64,000 bases of DNA from Colwellia maritima (GTDB lineage Bacteria > Pseudomonadota > Gammaproteobacteria > Enterobacterales > Alteromonadaceae). The first letter of the stretch is position 1, and each line of letters begins with the position of its first letter. Positions 23,108-33,580 of this stretch are shown in pieces. Both the position numbers and the translations under genes were made by a program. The stretch is taken from NCBI RefSeq assembly GCF_022669015.1, contig NZ_JAKKSL010000001.1, positions 310,001 through 374,000 of the forward strand, given 5' to 3'. Under the pieces are notes generated by a model. It saw only the letters and a program-made list of their open reading frames with translations, did not search any database and was not told the DNA's origin.

Positions 23108-23854
23108 ATGAAAAGTTATATAGCGATTTTTTTACTGTTGATATTCACTTCTTTTTTGGTAAAAGCAGAGCAAACTTGCCATCTTAGAGCAGACTTACTC
23201 GGCGCGTATTATCAATTAACAAATAGCAATACACACAGTAATGAACAAGAATATTCAATTACCGATAAAGCTGTTCATCTCAGTTCATTATGGCGAACTA
23301 ATCAAAAAGTTTTGTCAATTAATGGCGAGCAATCGACAACTTGGTATAGGCTAAATAATGGTTTAGTTCAAAAAACCACTCATTTTGATCATTTTAAAAG
23401 AAGTATAGAATATCAAGCTAAACCAATGTCAGAAGAATACTGGCAACAAATTAGACAGCTTATTCCAGATAGTAAAAAACATACGTTAACGTTAGTTAAT
23501 ACCACGGCAGACGGGTGTTATCAGCAAGAGCAGTATCAATGGCACAGCGACGATTCAAATTTAAGCGGCAAACTGTTATGGAATAAAAATTTGAATATAA
23601 TGACAGAGTTAACCATTACACAAGGTGATAAAAAAAGTCATTGGCAATTACAAAAAATTGAGCGTAATCAGGATGTGATCAATCAGGTTTTTGCCCAACG
23701 TGCTAATTACCAAAGCACGGATTTTGCCGACATTGGTGATAATGAATCTGATCCCTTTTTAATTAAAATGATTAATCTCGGATTTATCGACCATAGTGCA
23801 TCTGGTATATACAATGCTAATGGCGAAAGTATGGCTATTCAACATAATCACTAG
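23108..23854 (+). CDS. Exported protein of unknown function
   Basis: About 248 residues from the ATG at 23108, chosen because a GGAG site lies 6 bp upstream and the protein then begins with a clean signal peptide (MKSYIAIFLLLIFTSFLVKA). The body is Gln- and Asn-rich with two Cys (near 28 and 145), possibly a disulfide. It has repeated W/Y/Q blocks such as YQQEQYQWHS. I do not recognise the family. It lies 56 bp after the phosphatase pair and just before glmU. Confidence 0.7.
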   Translation: MKSYIAIFLLLIFTSFLVKAEQTCHLRADLLGAYYQLTNSNTHSNEQEYSITDKAVHLSSLWRTNQKVLSINGEQSTTWYRLNNGLVQKTTHFDHFKRSIEYQAKPMSEEYWQQIRQLIPDSKKHTLTLVNTTADGCYQQEQYQWHSDDSNLSGKLLWNKNLNIMTELTITQGDKKSHWQLQKIERNQDVINQVFAQRANYQSTDFADIGDNESDPFLIKMINLGFIDHSASGIYNANGESMAIQHNH

Positions 23855-23920
23855 TAAAGATCGTTGAAATTTAGGTACAATAACAGCTATAAGAAATTAG
23901 TTAATTTGAATGGATTTATC

Positions 23921-25292
23921 ATGTCTCTCTCTGTTGTTATTCTTGCTGCGGGTAAAGGTACTCGTATGCGCTCTGCCTTACCCAAAGTGCTCCATGTTGT
24001 TGCCGATAAACCTATGGTTTCACATGTAATTGATAGCGCACGTCAAATTGGCGCTAAAAACATTTATGTGGTTTATGGTTTTGGTGGTGAAGTACTTAAA
24101 GCTACATTAACAGAAAACGGTACAGGTGAAGATTTAACTTTTGTAGAACAAACAGAGCAATTAGGTACAGGGCATGCGGTTGATCAAGCCTCGCCTTTTT
24201 TAAACGATAATGAAGATGTATTAGTACTGTATGGCGATGTACCACTGACTAAAGTCTCAACGCTAGAAAGTCTACTGCAAGCTAAACCTGATAATGGCAT
24301 GGCTTTGTTAACGGTTAATTTAGCTAACCCAACAGGTTATGGTCGTATTGTTCGTGTTGATGGTCAAGTGGTTGGTATCATCGAGCAAAAAGATGCAAGC
24401 CCAGAACAACTCGCCATTAATGAAGCCAATACAGGTATTTTGTTAGCTAATGGTGGCGATTTAAAACGTTGGTTAGGTGGTCTTTCTAATGAAAATGCCC
24501 AAGGCGAATATTATTTAACCGATGTCATTGCTGCAGCGCATCATGAAGGTAAACCGATAGCAACTGCACACCCTGAAACTGAAATTGAAGTAGAAGGTGC
24601 GAATAATAGAGTACAACTAGCCTCATTAGAGCGTGCTTATCAAGCAAGATTAGCGCAAGAGTTAATGATTGCCGGCGCGAGTTTACGTGATCCGTACCCG
24701 AATCGATATTCGTGGCTCGTTAATCATAGGTAATGAAGTTAGCATTGATATTAATTGTATTTTTGAAGGTAAGGTAGAACTCGCAAGCAATGTGAAAATA
24801 GGCGCTAACTGTATTTTGAAAAATTGTTATATCAGTGACAATGTTGAAATAAAACCCAATACTATTATTGAAGATGCCATTATAGGTGAAAATTGTTCTG
24901 TTGGACCATTCGCACGAATTCGTCCAGGCACAACCATGCATAAAGATTCACATGTGGGTAACTTTGTTGAAATGAAGAAAACCACCCTAGGTGAAGGTAG
25001 TAAAGCAGGGCATTTAACCTACCTTGGCGACACCCTCATTGGTAAAAATGTTAACGTAGGCGCAGGCACCATTACGTGTAATTATGACGGAGTCAATAAA
25101 GCACAAACCATTATTAACGACAATGCTTTTATTGGGTCAAATAGCTCGTTAGTTGCCCCTGTGACTATTGGTGAAACAGCTACCATTGCCGCAGGCTCTG
25201 TTATAACTAAAGAGGTTGAAAAAGAAGACTTATCTATTGCCCGAGGCAAACAACGTAATGTTAAAAACTGGCAAAGACCTGTTAAAAAGTAA
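23921..25292 (+). CDS. glmU: Bifunctional GlmU: GlcN-1-P acetyltransferase / UDP-GlcNAc pyrophosphorylase (one frame break)
   Basis: The start at 23921 ([16 protein letters not shown]) is preferred over the upstream in-frame ATG, which would add a non-conserved tail. The uridylyltransferase N-domain has [21 protein letters not shown] and YGDVPL. The C-domain is a left-handed beta helix of hexapeptide repeats ending in [17 protein letters not shown]. The frame breaks at about 24,697 in RDP-TRIDIRG, where one base is extra in GATCCGTACCCGA. Restored length is about 456 residues, normal. It makes UDP-GlcNAc for peptidoglycan and LPS. Confidence 0.95.
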
Positions 25293-25303
25293 TATTCACT
25301 ATT

Positions 25304-26057
25304 ATGTTATATAACAGATGTTTGCTTTTTATTATCTTGTTGGCGCCTTTCTTTTCTATTGCAGAGAAAGAAAATGAAACATCGACGGATCTTAATGTGG
25401 TGGCCTTTTCAAGTCGCTTACTTCAATATCAAGAAGAGGGTGAAAATAAAGGTCCTACCATTGGAATTCTCAATGCTTTGCTAAAGGAAACAGAATTTAA
25501 CGCCAATGTTTCTTATATGCCTTGGGCTCGTGCTTTCTCAATTGCTAAAAATACGCCCAACACTTTAATTTTAAGCATGTTAAGAACACCTGAGAGAGAG
25601 GATAGTTTTCATTGGATTATTAAGGTTAGCCAAGCAGCCCGTGTATTCATTTCATTGAAAAGTAAACCAGAAAGCTATGTTGAAACGATGGCTGAAGCAA
25701 AGAATAAACTCATTGCTGTTATTTTAGGTTCTGCTGCACATAAAGAACTTATTAGCGGCCGGTTTTTCAGAGAAAGAAAATATTTATATTGTTTCTGATG
25801 GCAATAAAATGCTTAATTTATTAATTAACGGCCGAGTCGATTTAATCTATTCAGATCCTAATAATGTAAAAATAGGGTTAAAGGCTATTAATCAGCCCGA
25901 TGTTGCTATTCGCTATAAAAATATAACTTTAGAAAATCAACGAGTAGGTTATATAGCGATAAATAAAAATAGTGATGAAAAACTAGTGACGCAACTACAA
26001 CGAGCGGCTGCTAAGTTTAGTAAAACACCGGAATACTATCGTCTTCTTGATGAGTAA
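25304..26057 (+). CDS. Periplasmic solute-binding protein, family 3-like (one frame break)
   Basis: About 250 residues after joining two frames near 25,758, where GGCCGG should be GGCGG to give ISGGFSEKENIYIVSDGNKML. There is a signal peptide (FIILLAPFFSIA). The pattern (GILNALLKE, MPWARAF, TPEREDSFHWI, GRVDLIYSD) is that of the stand-alone solute-binding-like proteins common in Alteromonadales. No transporter permease is adjacent. Ligand unknown. Confidence 0.78.
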
Positions 26058-26257
26058 GTAGACAGTTTAAATTCAATTATATATAGCTAAGTTTAAAGAA
26101 ATTAATAAGGTTGTAATAGTTCAATAATTTCGAAATAGCCTCTAATTTATCAACTTTGTCTTCCGGCGAAGGAAATATAGATTTATTGCATTAACTTTCG
26201 AAATGAAACATAATAACAACATAAATGAAAGTTAACTGAAAATTTATTTTAAACATC

Positions 26258-27028
26258 ATGTCTAAAAGAAACACTCAACAACGTCGACATAGTATTATTG
26301 CCGAATTGAATATTAATGGCGAAGTAAGCGTTGATAGTTTAGCTAAACAATTTGATATATCTGAAGTTTCTATTAGAAAAGATTTGGCATCGCTTGAAAA
26401 TAGCGGTTTGCTCTTACGCCGTTATGGTGGGGCGATAGCGCTACCAAGTGAAATAACAGAACCTAAAACTGAAAAGCTTTCTAAACAAAAAAAAATAATT
26501 GCCAAGTATGCAGCAACACTGATTCGTGATCATAACCGTATTATTATCGACAGCGGTCAAACAACATCGGCTTTAGTGTGTGAGTTAGAAAGTAAAAAAG
26601 GCTTAGTGGTAATGACGAATGCGTTAAGCATAGCAAACGAAATACATGCCTTAGAAAATGAACCCACTTTATTGATGACCGGTGGTACTTGGGACGCAAA
26701 TTCAGAAGCTTTTCAAGGGCAAGTCGCTGAGCAAGTTCTCCGTTCATATGATTTTGACCAACTATTTATCGGTGCAGACGGTATTGATATTGACCGCGGT
26801 ACAACCACGTTTAATGAATTAACAGGCTTAAGCCGAGTAATGGCAGAAGTAGCGCGTGAAGTTATTGTTATGGTTGAGTCGGATAAAATAGCTAAAAAAA
26901 TACCTAATTTAGAGTTAGGATGGCAACAAATACACACCCTCATTACTGATGATGACTTGTCTGAATCAGTTAGAACACAATTAGTAGCTCAAGGCGTAAA
27001 TTTAATATGCGCCAAAGCGGTAAATTAA
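26258..27028 (+). CDS. DeoR-family transcriptional regulator
   Basis: 256 residues. The N-terminal winged helix (RRHSIIAELNINGEVSVDSLAKQF, VSIRKDLASLE) and the C-terminal sugar-phosphate sensor domain (IDSGQTTSALVCELE, TNALSIANEI, GADGID) fit the DeoR family. It sits 17 bp before glmS in the same direction, so it most likely responds to an amino-sugar phosphate and regulates glmS or itself. The direct effector is not known from sequence. Confidence 0.92.
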   Translation: MSKRNTQQRRHSIIAELNINGEVSVDSLAKQFDISEVSIRKDLASLENSGLLLRRYGGAIALPSEITEPKTEKLSKQKKIIAKYAATLIRDHNRIIIDSGQTTSALVCELESKKGLVVMTNALSIANEIHALENEPTLLMTGGTWDANSEAFQGQVAEQVLRSYDFDQLFIGADGIDIDRGTTTFNELTGLSRVMAEVAREVIVMVESDKIAKKIPNLELGWQQIHTLITDDDLSESVRTQLVAQGVNLICAKAVN

Positions 27029-27044
27029 AGCAAGGAAATAAACT

Positions 27045-28877
27045 ATGTGTGGCATAGTCGGTGCAGTAGCACAACGCGATGTAGCAGAAATTTTAGTCGA
27101 AGGACTAAGACGTTTAGAATACCGAGGTTATGATTCAGCAGGAATCGCAACCATAGATCAACAAAACCTATTAGTTAGCGCTAAACGTCTAGGAAAAGTG
27201 CAAGAACTTGCGCAAGCATTACAAGATAGCCCGCTTAGCGGTGGTACAGGTATTGCGCATACTCGCCGGGCCACACATGGTGCTCCAAGCGAAGTAAATG
27301 CTCACCCACATCTTTCTAGTGGTAATATTGCTGTTGTTCATAATGGTATTATTGAAAATCATGAAGCCTTGCGTAACCTTCTTAAAGGCTTTGGTTATGA
27401 GTTTGTTTCTCAAACCGATACTGAAGTTATTGCACATTTAGTACATCATGAATTAAAAACCGGCGATACATTACTTGCCGCAGTACAAAAAACGGTTCAA
27501 CAACTTGAAGGTGCATACGGCACCGTGGTGATGGACAGCACAGACAAAGACCGAATTATTGTTGCACGCTCAGGTAGCCCATTAGTTATTGGTTACGGTT
27601 TAGGTGAAAACTTTATTGCGTCAGACATGATGGCGTTATTACCTGTTACTCGTAAGTTTGCTTTCTTAGAAGAAGGCGATGTAGCAGAAGTCACTCGATT
27701 TGATGTGAATGTGTACGATATTAATGGTGATTCAGTAGAGCGAGAAGCCAAAGAAGCCTCAGTAAATCATGACAGTGGTGATAAAGGTGAATATCGTCAT
27801 TACATGCTCAAAGAAACCTACGAGCAACCAACGGCGATACGAAACACCTTAGAAGGGCGTTTGACTGGTACTGAGCTTAATATTGAAACCTTTGGCAATG
27901 GCGCTGATGACATTTTTAAAAATGTTGAACACGTACAAATTATTGCCTGTGGTACTAGTTATCATTCAGGCATGGTTGCCCGTTATTGGTTAGAGGAGCT
28001 TGCCGGGATTTCTTGTAATATAGAAATAGCTAGTGAGTTTAGGTATCGTAAGTCATTTGTGCCTAAAAACTCAATGATTGTAACACTCTCGCAATCAGGA
28101 GAAACAGCCGATACCCTTGCCGCATTAAGGTTAGCCAAAGAAATTGGCTACACATCAAGTTTAAGCATTTGTAATGTACCGGGCTCATCCTTAGTACGCG
28201 AGTCAGATTTATCGTTTATGACCAAAGCGGGCGCTGAAATAGGCGTAGCCTCTACTAAAGCGTTTACCACGCAATTGGTTGGACTGCTAATGATGACCTT
28301 AGCCATAGGTAAACATCATAGTATGCCACTAGTACAGCAAGAAAGTATTGCCAAATCATTATTAACCTTACCTAATAAACTTGAAGAAGTATTAGCGTTA
28401 GCGAGCTCAATTGAAGATTTAGCCGAAGACTTTGCTGATAAACAACACGCTTTGTTTTTAGGACGCGGTGATCAATACCCCATAGCAATGGAAGGTGCGT
28501 TGAAATTAAAAGAAATTTCGTATATTCACGCAGAAGCCTACGCAGCAGGTGAATTAAAGCATGGGCCTTTAGCCCTAATTGACGCCGAAATGCCAGTCAT
28601 TGTTGTTGCACCAAAAAATGATTTAATTGAAAAATTAAAATCAAACGTAGAAGAAGTACGTGCTCGAGGTGGCCTCATGTATGTATTTGCTGATGTTGAC
28701 GCAAACTTTTTAAGTGACGACACCATGAAGGTAATAAACGTACCGCATTGTGACGACATTATTGCCCCTATTGTATACACACTCCCTTTACAGCTATTGT
28801 CATACTATGTGGCAATAATTAAAGGTACAGACGTAGATCAACCGAGAAACTTAGCTAAATCAGTAACGGTTGAATAA
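27045..28877 (+). CDS. glmS: Glutamine-fructose-6-phosphate aminotransferase GlmS
   Basis: 610 residues, normal length. Cys2 (MCGIVGA) is the glutaminase nucleophile. Two SIS domains follow ([27 protein letters not shown]) and the C-terminus ends LAKSVTVE. It makes glucosamine-6-phosphate. The last 36 bp are the Tn7 recognition site, and a Tn7-type element is inserted 25 bp past the stop codon, leaving the gene intact. Confidence 0.98.
   Translation: MCGIVGAVAQRDVAEILVEGLRRLEYRGYDSAGIATIDQQNLLVSAKRLGKVQELAQALQDSPLSGGTGIAHTRRATHGAPSEVNAHPHLSSGNIAVVHNGIIENHEALRNLLKGFGYEFVSQTDTEVIAHLVHHELKTGDTLLAAVQKTVQQLEGAYGTVVMDSTDKDRIIVARSGSPLVIGYGLGENFIASDMMALLPVTRKFAFLEEGDVAEVTRFDVNVYDINGDSVEREAKEASVNHDSGDKGEYRHYMLKETYEQPTAIRNTLEGRLTGTELNIETFGNGADDIFKNVEHVQIIACGTSYHSGMVARYWLEELAGISCNIEIASEFRYRKSFVPKNSMIVTLSQSGETADTLAALRLAKEIGYTSSLSICNVPGSSLVRESDLSFMTKAGAEIGVASTKAFTTQLVGLLMMTLAIGKHHSMPLVQQESIAKSLLTLPNKLEEVLALASSIEDLAEDFADKQHALFLGRGDQYPIAMEGALKLKEISYIHAEAYAAGELKHGPLALIDAEMPVIVVAPKNDLIEKLKSNVEEVRARGGLMYVFADVDANFLSDDTMKVINVPHCDDIIAPIVYTLPLQLLSYYVAIIKGTDVDQPRNLAKSVTVE
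28842..28877 (+). other. attTn7: attTn7 recognition segment (TnsD-binding region of glmS)
   Basis: The final 12 codons of glmS encode [11 protein letters not shown] plus stop. They correspond to the site that TnsD reads in E. coli glmS. The transposon end (TGTGAGAG) begins at 28903, 25 bp after the stop codon, which is the standard Tn7 insertion point. The adjacent 28,898-28,902 (TTTGC) would be one copy of the 5-bp target duplication. Confidence 0.9.
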
Positions 28878-28902
28878 ATAGAATTTATTTTTAACTTTTT
28901 GC

Positions 28903-28971
28903 TGTGAGAGAGTAATAAAGTATCATACTAAGTATTAAAGTATCATACTGAGTAATAAAGTTGCATACTGA
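28903..28971. repeat. Transposon R end with three tandem TnsB-type sites
   Basis: After the terminal TGTGAGAG come three abutting 20-bp copies: 28912-28931 (GTAATAAAGTATCATACTAA), 28932-28951 and 28952-28971, differing at a few positions. Tightly packed TnsB sites are the hallmark of the Tn7 right end. The tnsA start is 51 bp further on, so TnsB binding probably also represses the tns operon, as in Tn7. Confidence 0.9.
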
Positions 28972-29022
28972 AACCGTCTAAACTATGCTTAAATTATGAG
29001 CATATTTTAGGGCGGTTTTTTT

Positions 29023-29847
29023 ATGGCATCTAGAAAGTTAGGAAACTCGGACGCTAAGAACAACAAATGGATTAAAGAAGGTAGGGGTTCTGGTCAAAAC
29101 TCAGAATATAAACCTTGGATAACAGTTAGGGATTTACCTTCTGATGGTCGTGTACATCGAGTATTTGGTCATAAATCACAACGAACACATCATCTGCTTT
29201 CAGATCTAGAACTTGCCGTATTCTTATTACTCGAATGGCATCAAGACGTTATACAAATCCGCGAGCAATTTCCATTACAACTAGAAACAACTACTCAGGT
29301 AGCTGCAGAGTCAGGTATTTCACACCCTAGTTTATCAGGGGTTAAACAATACATGTCATCAGATTTTCTCGTAAACTCTCATAATCCTAATCAGCCTAAA
29401 TTTGTTCTTCAGGCAAAATATGCGGAAGCCATAGGTGATGCACGAACTGTTGAAAAACTTGAATTAGAGCGTAGGTATTGGAAATTAAAAGAAGTTCCTT
29501 GGTTTCTGGTCACGGAGCAGGATATTCCTCAAACGGTTATTAAAAATATCAAATGGTTGTACCCTGCTCAGCGTGATGAAATAGATATGGAGTTGTTAAT
29601 TCAGCGTGTTGATTATTATGATTATCACTTTTCACAAAACCCTGATAAAAACATCATAGATATATGCAAGAAATTAGATATAGCATATGAGCTACAAGTT
29701 GGAGAATCTTTAGCAGAAGTTAGACACTTATTAGCTAAACGTTGTTTTACCTTTGATATTTTCACATTAGCTCCAAAATTAAAAGCACACCAATTAAAAA
29801 TAGGAACAATTAAGTTTTTACAGGAGGCTTACAGTGTTTCAAATTAA
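29023..29847 (+). CDS. tnsA: Transposase subunit TnsA (endonuclease)
   Basis: 274 residues (273 in Tn7). TnsA cuts the 5' ends of the transposon. The catalytic residues of Tn7 TnsA are Glu63, Asp114, Gln130 and Lys132. Here Glu63 lies in SDLELAVF, Asp114 in YMSSDF, and Gln130 and Lys132 in FVLQAKYAE, all at identical numbers. It overlaps tnsB by 14 bp, indicating coupled translation. It should be active. Confidence 0.97.
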   Translation: MASRKLGNSDAKNNKWIKEGRGSGQNSEYKPWITVRDLPSDGRVHRVFGHKSQRTHHLLSDLELAVFLLLEWHQDVIQIREQFPLQLETTTQVAAESGISHPSLSGVKQYMSSDFLVNSHNPNQPKFVLQAKYAEAIGDARTVEKLELERRYWKLKEVPWFLVTEQDIPQTVIKNIKWLYPAQRDEIDMELLIQRVDYYDYHFSQNPDKNIIDICKKLDIAYELQVGESLAEVRHLLAKRCFTFDIFTLAPKLKAHQLKIGTIKFLQEAYSVSN

Positions 29848-31918
29848 TGAAGTTGTTCAGTACAACGATGTGCCTTTTAGAGTTTTAATGCTGATGCCAG
29901 ACCATCTGATATGGATTTCATTAACTAATACCTCTGCATTTCCTCAATTGATGAGTAAGAAAGAATTAGAAAATAATATTAATGAAGAAGTATTAATAAG
30001 GATAGAAGACCCGTATGCAGAGTTAGCTTTTCAAACACCAGAAGAAGGTTCAATAGCAAAAACAAAACGAGATAATAACTATCAGTTGATAAAGCCTTTG
30101 CTTGAATCACCAGAGTTTTATTTAGCCAAGTCACGTTCGGCGATTATTAACCAAATTATTGAAGATCATGGCTCAACTAAACAAACGCTTTATCGTTTAG
30201 CTCGTAGGTATTGGCAGCGCGGACAAACACCAAATACTTTGCTCCCTGACTATAAAAACTCAGGAGCGAAAGGTAAAAAACGTACCCCCACTAATAAAAA
30301 GCTTGGTCGACCAAGAATATATATGCCTGGCACTGGAGCTATAATTGATCCCTTCATTGAAAGGTTATTTAGAATAGCTATTGATAAGTATTTATTGACT
30401 GATAAAGGTTACTCTTTTCCTTATGCGCATCGTCGATTTAAATCTTTACATGAAAATCATTTTCCTGGTATCCCTGAAGAAGAAATCCCTACTAATTGGC
30501 AAATGCTACACTTCTATAAAAGAGAATATCATCAGGTAGAGAAGATACAAAAACGGGTTTCGAGTATTGAATATAAGAAAGATGTACGACCGTTGGGTAG
30601 TACGGCTAATACCCAAGTATTAGGACCTGGCTCTCGATATGAAATAGATGCGACCATAGCAGATATTTACTTAGTGTCAGATAGCGATAGAGCTAACATT
30701 GTTGGTCGCCCAGTCATTTATATGGTTATAGATGTTTTTAGTCGAATGGTTGCGGGTTATTACGTAGGCTTTGAAAATGCGTCGTATGTAGCGGCCATAC
30801 AATCATTGGCAATGGCTATGACAGATAAGGTTGAATTTTGTAAAGGATATGGTTTTGAAATAGAAAGCGATGACTGGCCGGCTGTTGGATTACCTGATGC
30901 TATTCTGGCTGATAGAGGGGAAATTTTAGGTTATCAAATTGAAAGTTTAGAAAATAGTTTTTCTATCCGTATTGAAAATACTCCATCGTATAGAGGCGAT
31001 GCCAAAGGCATTGTAGAACGGAGTTTTAGAACATTACAGGCTAATTTTACCCCTTTCGCACCGGGTGTAGTAACGGGTACAAAGATAAAAAAACGCGGTG
31101 ATAAAGATTATAGACTAGATGCAAAACTAACTGTTACTGAATTTAAAGAGATTATATTGTCATCCATTTTATATCATAATCAATTTGCACCTCTTGAAAA
31201 GTATGACAGGGATATAGATATGCCTAATAGTTTACCTTTAATACCTAAAGCATTATGGCAATGGGGGTTACAGCATAGAACAGGTAGATTAAGGTCTTTT
31301 TCATATGATGCTATACGGGTTTCTTTATTACCTCGTGTTAAGGCTACACTTTCAGATTTAGGTGTTTGTATCTATGGTGTTTATTACACTTCAGCTGAAA
31401 TTGTTCAACAAGGTTGGCTACATAGATCTGATGAAACTATAAGACCCGAAAAAATTGATGCCGCATATGATCCGGCCTCAGCTGATCATATCTATATTTT
31501 TCCTAAAAAAAATAGTACTAGTTATTGGATTTGTAAATTAGCTATTCGTTCTCGTGAATTTGAAGGTTCATCTTTTTGGGATGTTTGGCAAATACAAGAT
31601 GAACAAAAGAAAACTATGGCTAAAAGTAAAGTCATAGCAGAACAGAGGAAACGAGAGCATGAAGAGTTTGTTGAAAATAAAATTAAACAGGCCATTCAAA
31701 AATCTGCAAATACTGACCATTTATCAAACGCAGAAAGAATTTCTGCAATTAATGATAATAAACGTAAAGTTAAAGCAATAGAACGACAAGATAATGCTTA
31801 TAGACCAAATATTAGCAATAAGGATCAAAAAGCAGATGTTATTTATATAAATGAACATGTTGAAGAGGATTATAGTTATCCAGATCATATTGATGACCTA
31901 TTTAATGAGGATGATTAG
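29834..31918 (+). CDS. tnsB: Transposase subunit TnsB (DDE strand-transferase)
   Basis: 694 residues (702 in Tn7). The DDE triad is Asp272 (YEIDATIAD), Asp360 (ILADRGE) and Glu395 (KGIVERSF), one less than the Tn7 numbers 273, 361 and 396. An N-terminal helix-turn-helix region (KQTLYRLARRYWQRG) should bind the end repeats. A Lys/Glu-rich C-terminal tail is expected to contact TnsC. The start codon follows AGGAGG inside tnsA. The gene starts with GTG. Confidence 0.97.
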   Translation: MFQINEVVQYNDVPFRVLMLMPDHLIWISLTNTSAFPQLMSKKELENNINEEVLIRIEDPYAELAFQTPEEGSIAKTKRDNNYQLIKPLLESPEFYLAKSRSAIINQIIEDHGSTKQTLYRLARRYWQRGQTPNTLLPDYKNSGAKGKKRTPTNKKLGRPRIYMPGTGAIIDPFIERLFRIAIDKYLLTDKGYSFPYAHRRFKSLHENHFPGIPEEEIPTNWQMLHFYKREYHQVEKIQKRVSSIEYKKDVRPLGSTANTQVLGPGSRYEIDATIADIYLVSDSDRANIVGRPVIYMVIDVFSRMVAGYYVGFENASYVAAIQSLAMAMTDKVEFCKGYGFEIESDDWPAVGLPDAILADRGEILGYQIESLENSFSIRIENTPSYRGDAKGIVERSFRTLQANFTPFAPGVVTGTKIKKRGDKDYRLDAKLTVTEFKEIILSSILYHNQFAPLEKYDRDIDMPNSLPLIPKALWQWGLQHRTGRLRSFSYDAIRVSLLPRVKATLSDLGVCIYGVYYTSAEIVQQGWLHRSDETIRPEKIDAAYDPASADHIYIFPKKNSTSYWICKLAIRSREFEGSSFWDVWQIQDEQKKTMAKSKVIAEQRKREHEEFVENKIKQAIQKSANTDHLSNAERISAINDNKRKVKAIERQDNAYRPNISNKDQKADVIYINEHVEEDYSYPDHIDDLFNEDD

Positions 31919-31920
31919 TG

Positions 31921-33579
31921 ATGGCCTTACCTAGTAATTTTATTTCTGCAGTATATAAAGACCCTGGTATTGAACGGTATCGTAATAATCCCTTTATTGA
32001 AGCGTTAACACCTATAATGTCAGTAGAACAAATCAGAAAAAGGCTGACAGGAAAAGTTAAGTATAACCCTAAAGATGTGTTTAGTAATGCCCGTGAACGA
32101 GCTCATGAAGTGTCTTCACTTCTAGATGATTTTTTTCAACCAATAGCTAATCACCTTCAGTTGGAAGAAAAAATTTCTATTATGATCCGTGGAGGTTATG
32201 TAGGTCGCAACTTAGTAGATGGATCGCTAAATACTCATATGCAAAATGGATATGAGCGAATTATGTCTGGTGAATTAGATAGTTTTCGTTTTGCTCAAAC
32301 TAATTCGACAGCTAAGAGTTTATCGCTGATAGGGTGCTCTGGTAGTGGTAAAAGCTCCACTATAAACAGAATATTAGCTACATATCCCCAAGTTATTTAT
32401 CACGAACAACATAATTTTATTCAGTTATCATATTTAAAAATTGAGTGCCCCCACAATGGTTCTTTAAAAAGCTTATGCCTAAATTTTTTTCGTGAACTTG
32501 ATCGTGTTCTGCATACTAATTACGAAGAAAAATATACAAGAAAACGTCATGGCCCTGAAATGTTATTAGCATTAATGAGTCAAGCTGCAACTCAGAAAGC
32601 TATAGGAATACTGGTTATTGACGAAATTCAGCGTTTAAGCCGAAAGCATGCAGGTGGCAAAGAAAAAATGTTAGAGTTTTTCGTTGAGCTAGTTAATGTA
32701 ATAGGCGTACCTGTAATTATGGTAGGCACACCAAAAGCTCGGCCTATATTTGAATTGGAATTACAATCCGGTCGAAGAAGTCTTGGATTTGGTTCTTTAT
32801 CTTGGCAGCCAATGAGAGCTGATAAACCTACTAAAGATAAAAAAACTGGAAAATTACGTAAAACAGAATGGATAGCATTTAGCGATAAACTATGGCGTTA
32901 TCAGTGGTTATTAAAGCGAGACGAAGTATTAACTGATGAAATTCGAGAGTGTTGGTATGATTTATCACAAGGGGTACTAGATATAGTTGTTAAGTTATTC
33001 GTATTAGCTCAGCTTAGAGCTATAGCTACAGGCGTTGAACGCATAACAGTTAATTTATTGAAACAGGTTTATCACGATGAACTTAAACCAGTGCATCCTA
33101 TGTTAGCTGCTTTACGTTCAGGTGATGTAGAAAAGATAAAGGACTTTTCTGATTTACAATTAACTGATATCGATAAAAAGATATTAGATTTACGGCAAAA
33201 GATAGATAAATTAAAAGTTGAACAAGAAAAAGAACCATCGTTTATGAATAACGAACAAGCTATGAGGCTTTATAATTTATTATTGGCGATGGACTGTAAC
33301 TCTAAAATATTACTGCCATTAATTGAACAGGCTTTCAAAGACTACCCTACATTAACTGTACGAGAACTTATACCTATTGTATTAGGTTGGTATGAAAAAC
33401 CCACTAAGCCTATAGTGAATAAAAAACAACAGAAGATCCAACAAAAAAACTGGCACACTTTAGATTCAGATGACATGCGTTTTAAGTTCTCACAGGCTGA
33501 AAAGGGAAAATTATATAAAACATTAAACTACGGTGATGAATTATTTGATTTACCCAACTGGATAAAAAAAGTCGGATAA
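31921..33579 (+). CDS. tnsC: Transposition regulator ATPase TnsC
   Basis: 552 residues (555 in Tn7). Walker A GCSGSGKSS is near residue 139 and Walker B LVIDEIQRL near 232-240, an AAA+ core. TnsC links the target selectors TnsD and TnsE to the TnsAB transposase and gives target immunity. ATG at 31921 is taken as start; an in-frame GTG three bases earlier overlaps the tnsB stop. The next gene begins 2 bp downstream. Confidence 0.96.
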   Translation: MALPSNFISAVYKDPGIERYRNNPFIEALTPIMSVEQIRKRLTGKVKYNPKDVFSNARERAHEVSSLLDDFFQPIANHLQLEEKISIMIRGGYVGRNLVDGSLNTHMQNGYERIMSGELDSFRFAQTNSTAKSLSLIGCSGSGKSSTINRILATYPQVIYHEQHNFIQLSYLKIECPHNGSLKSLCLNFFRELDRVLHTNYEEKYTRKRHGPEMLLALMSQAATQKAIGILVIDEIQRLSRKHAGGKEKMLEFFVELVNVIGVPVIMVGTPKARPIFELELQSGRRSLGFGSLSWQPMRADKPTKDKKTGKLRKTEWIAFSDKLWRYQWLLKRDEVLTDEIRECWYDLSQGVLDIVVKLFVLAQLRAIATGVERITVNLLKQVYHDELKPVHPMLAALRSGDVEKIKDFSDLQLTDIDKKILDLRQKIDKLKVEQEKEPSFMNNEQAMRLYNLLLAMDCNSKILLPLIEQAFKDYPTLTVRELIPIVLGWYEKPTKPIVNKKQQKIQQKNWHTLDSDDMRFKFSQAEKGKLYKTLNYGDELFDLPNWIKKVG

Positions 33580-33580
33580 T

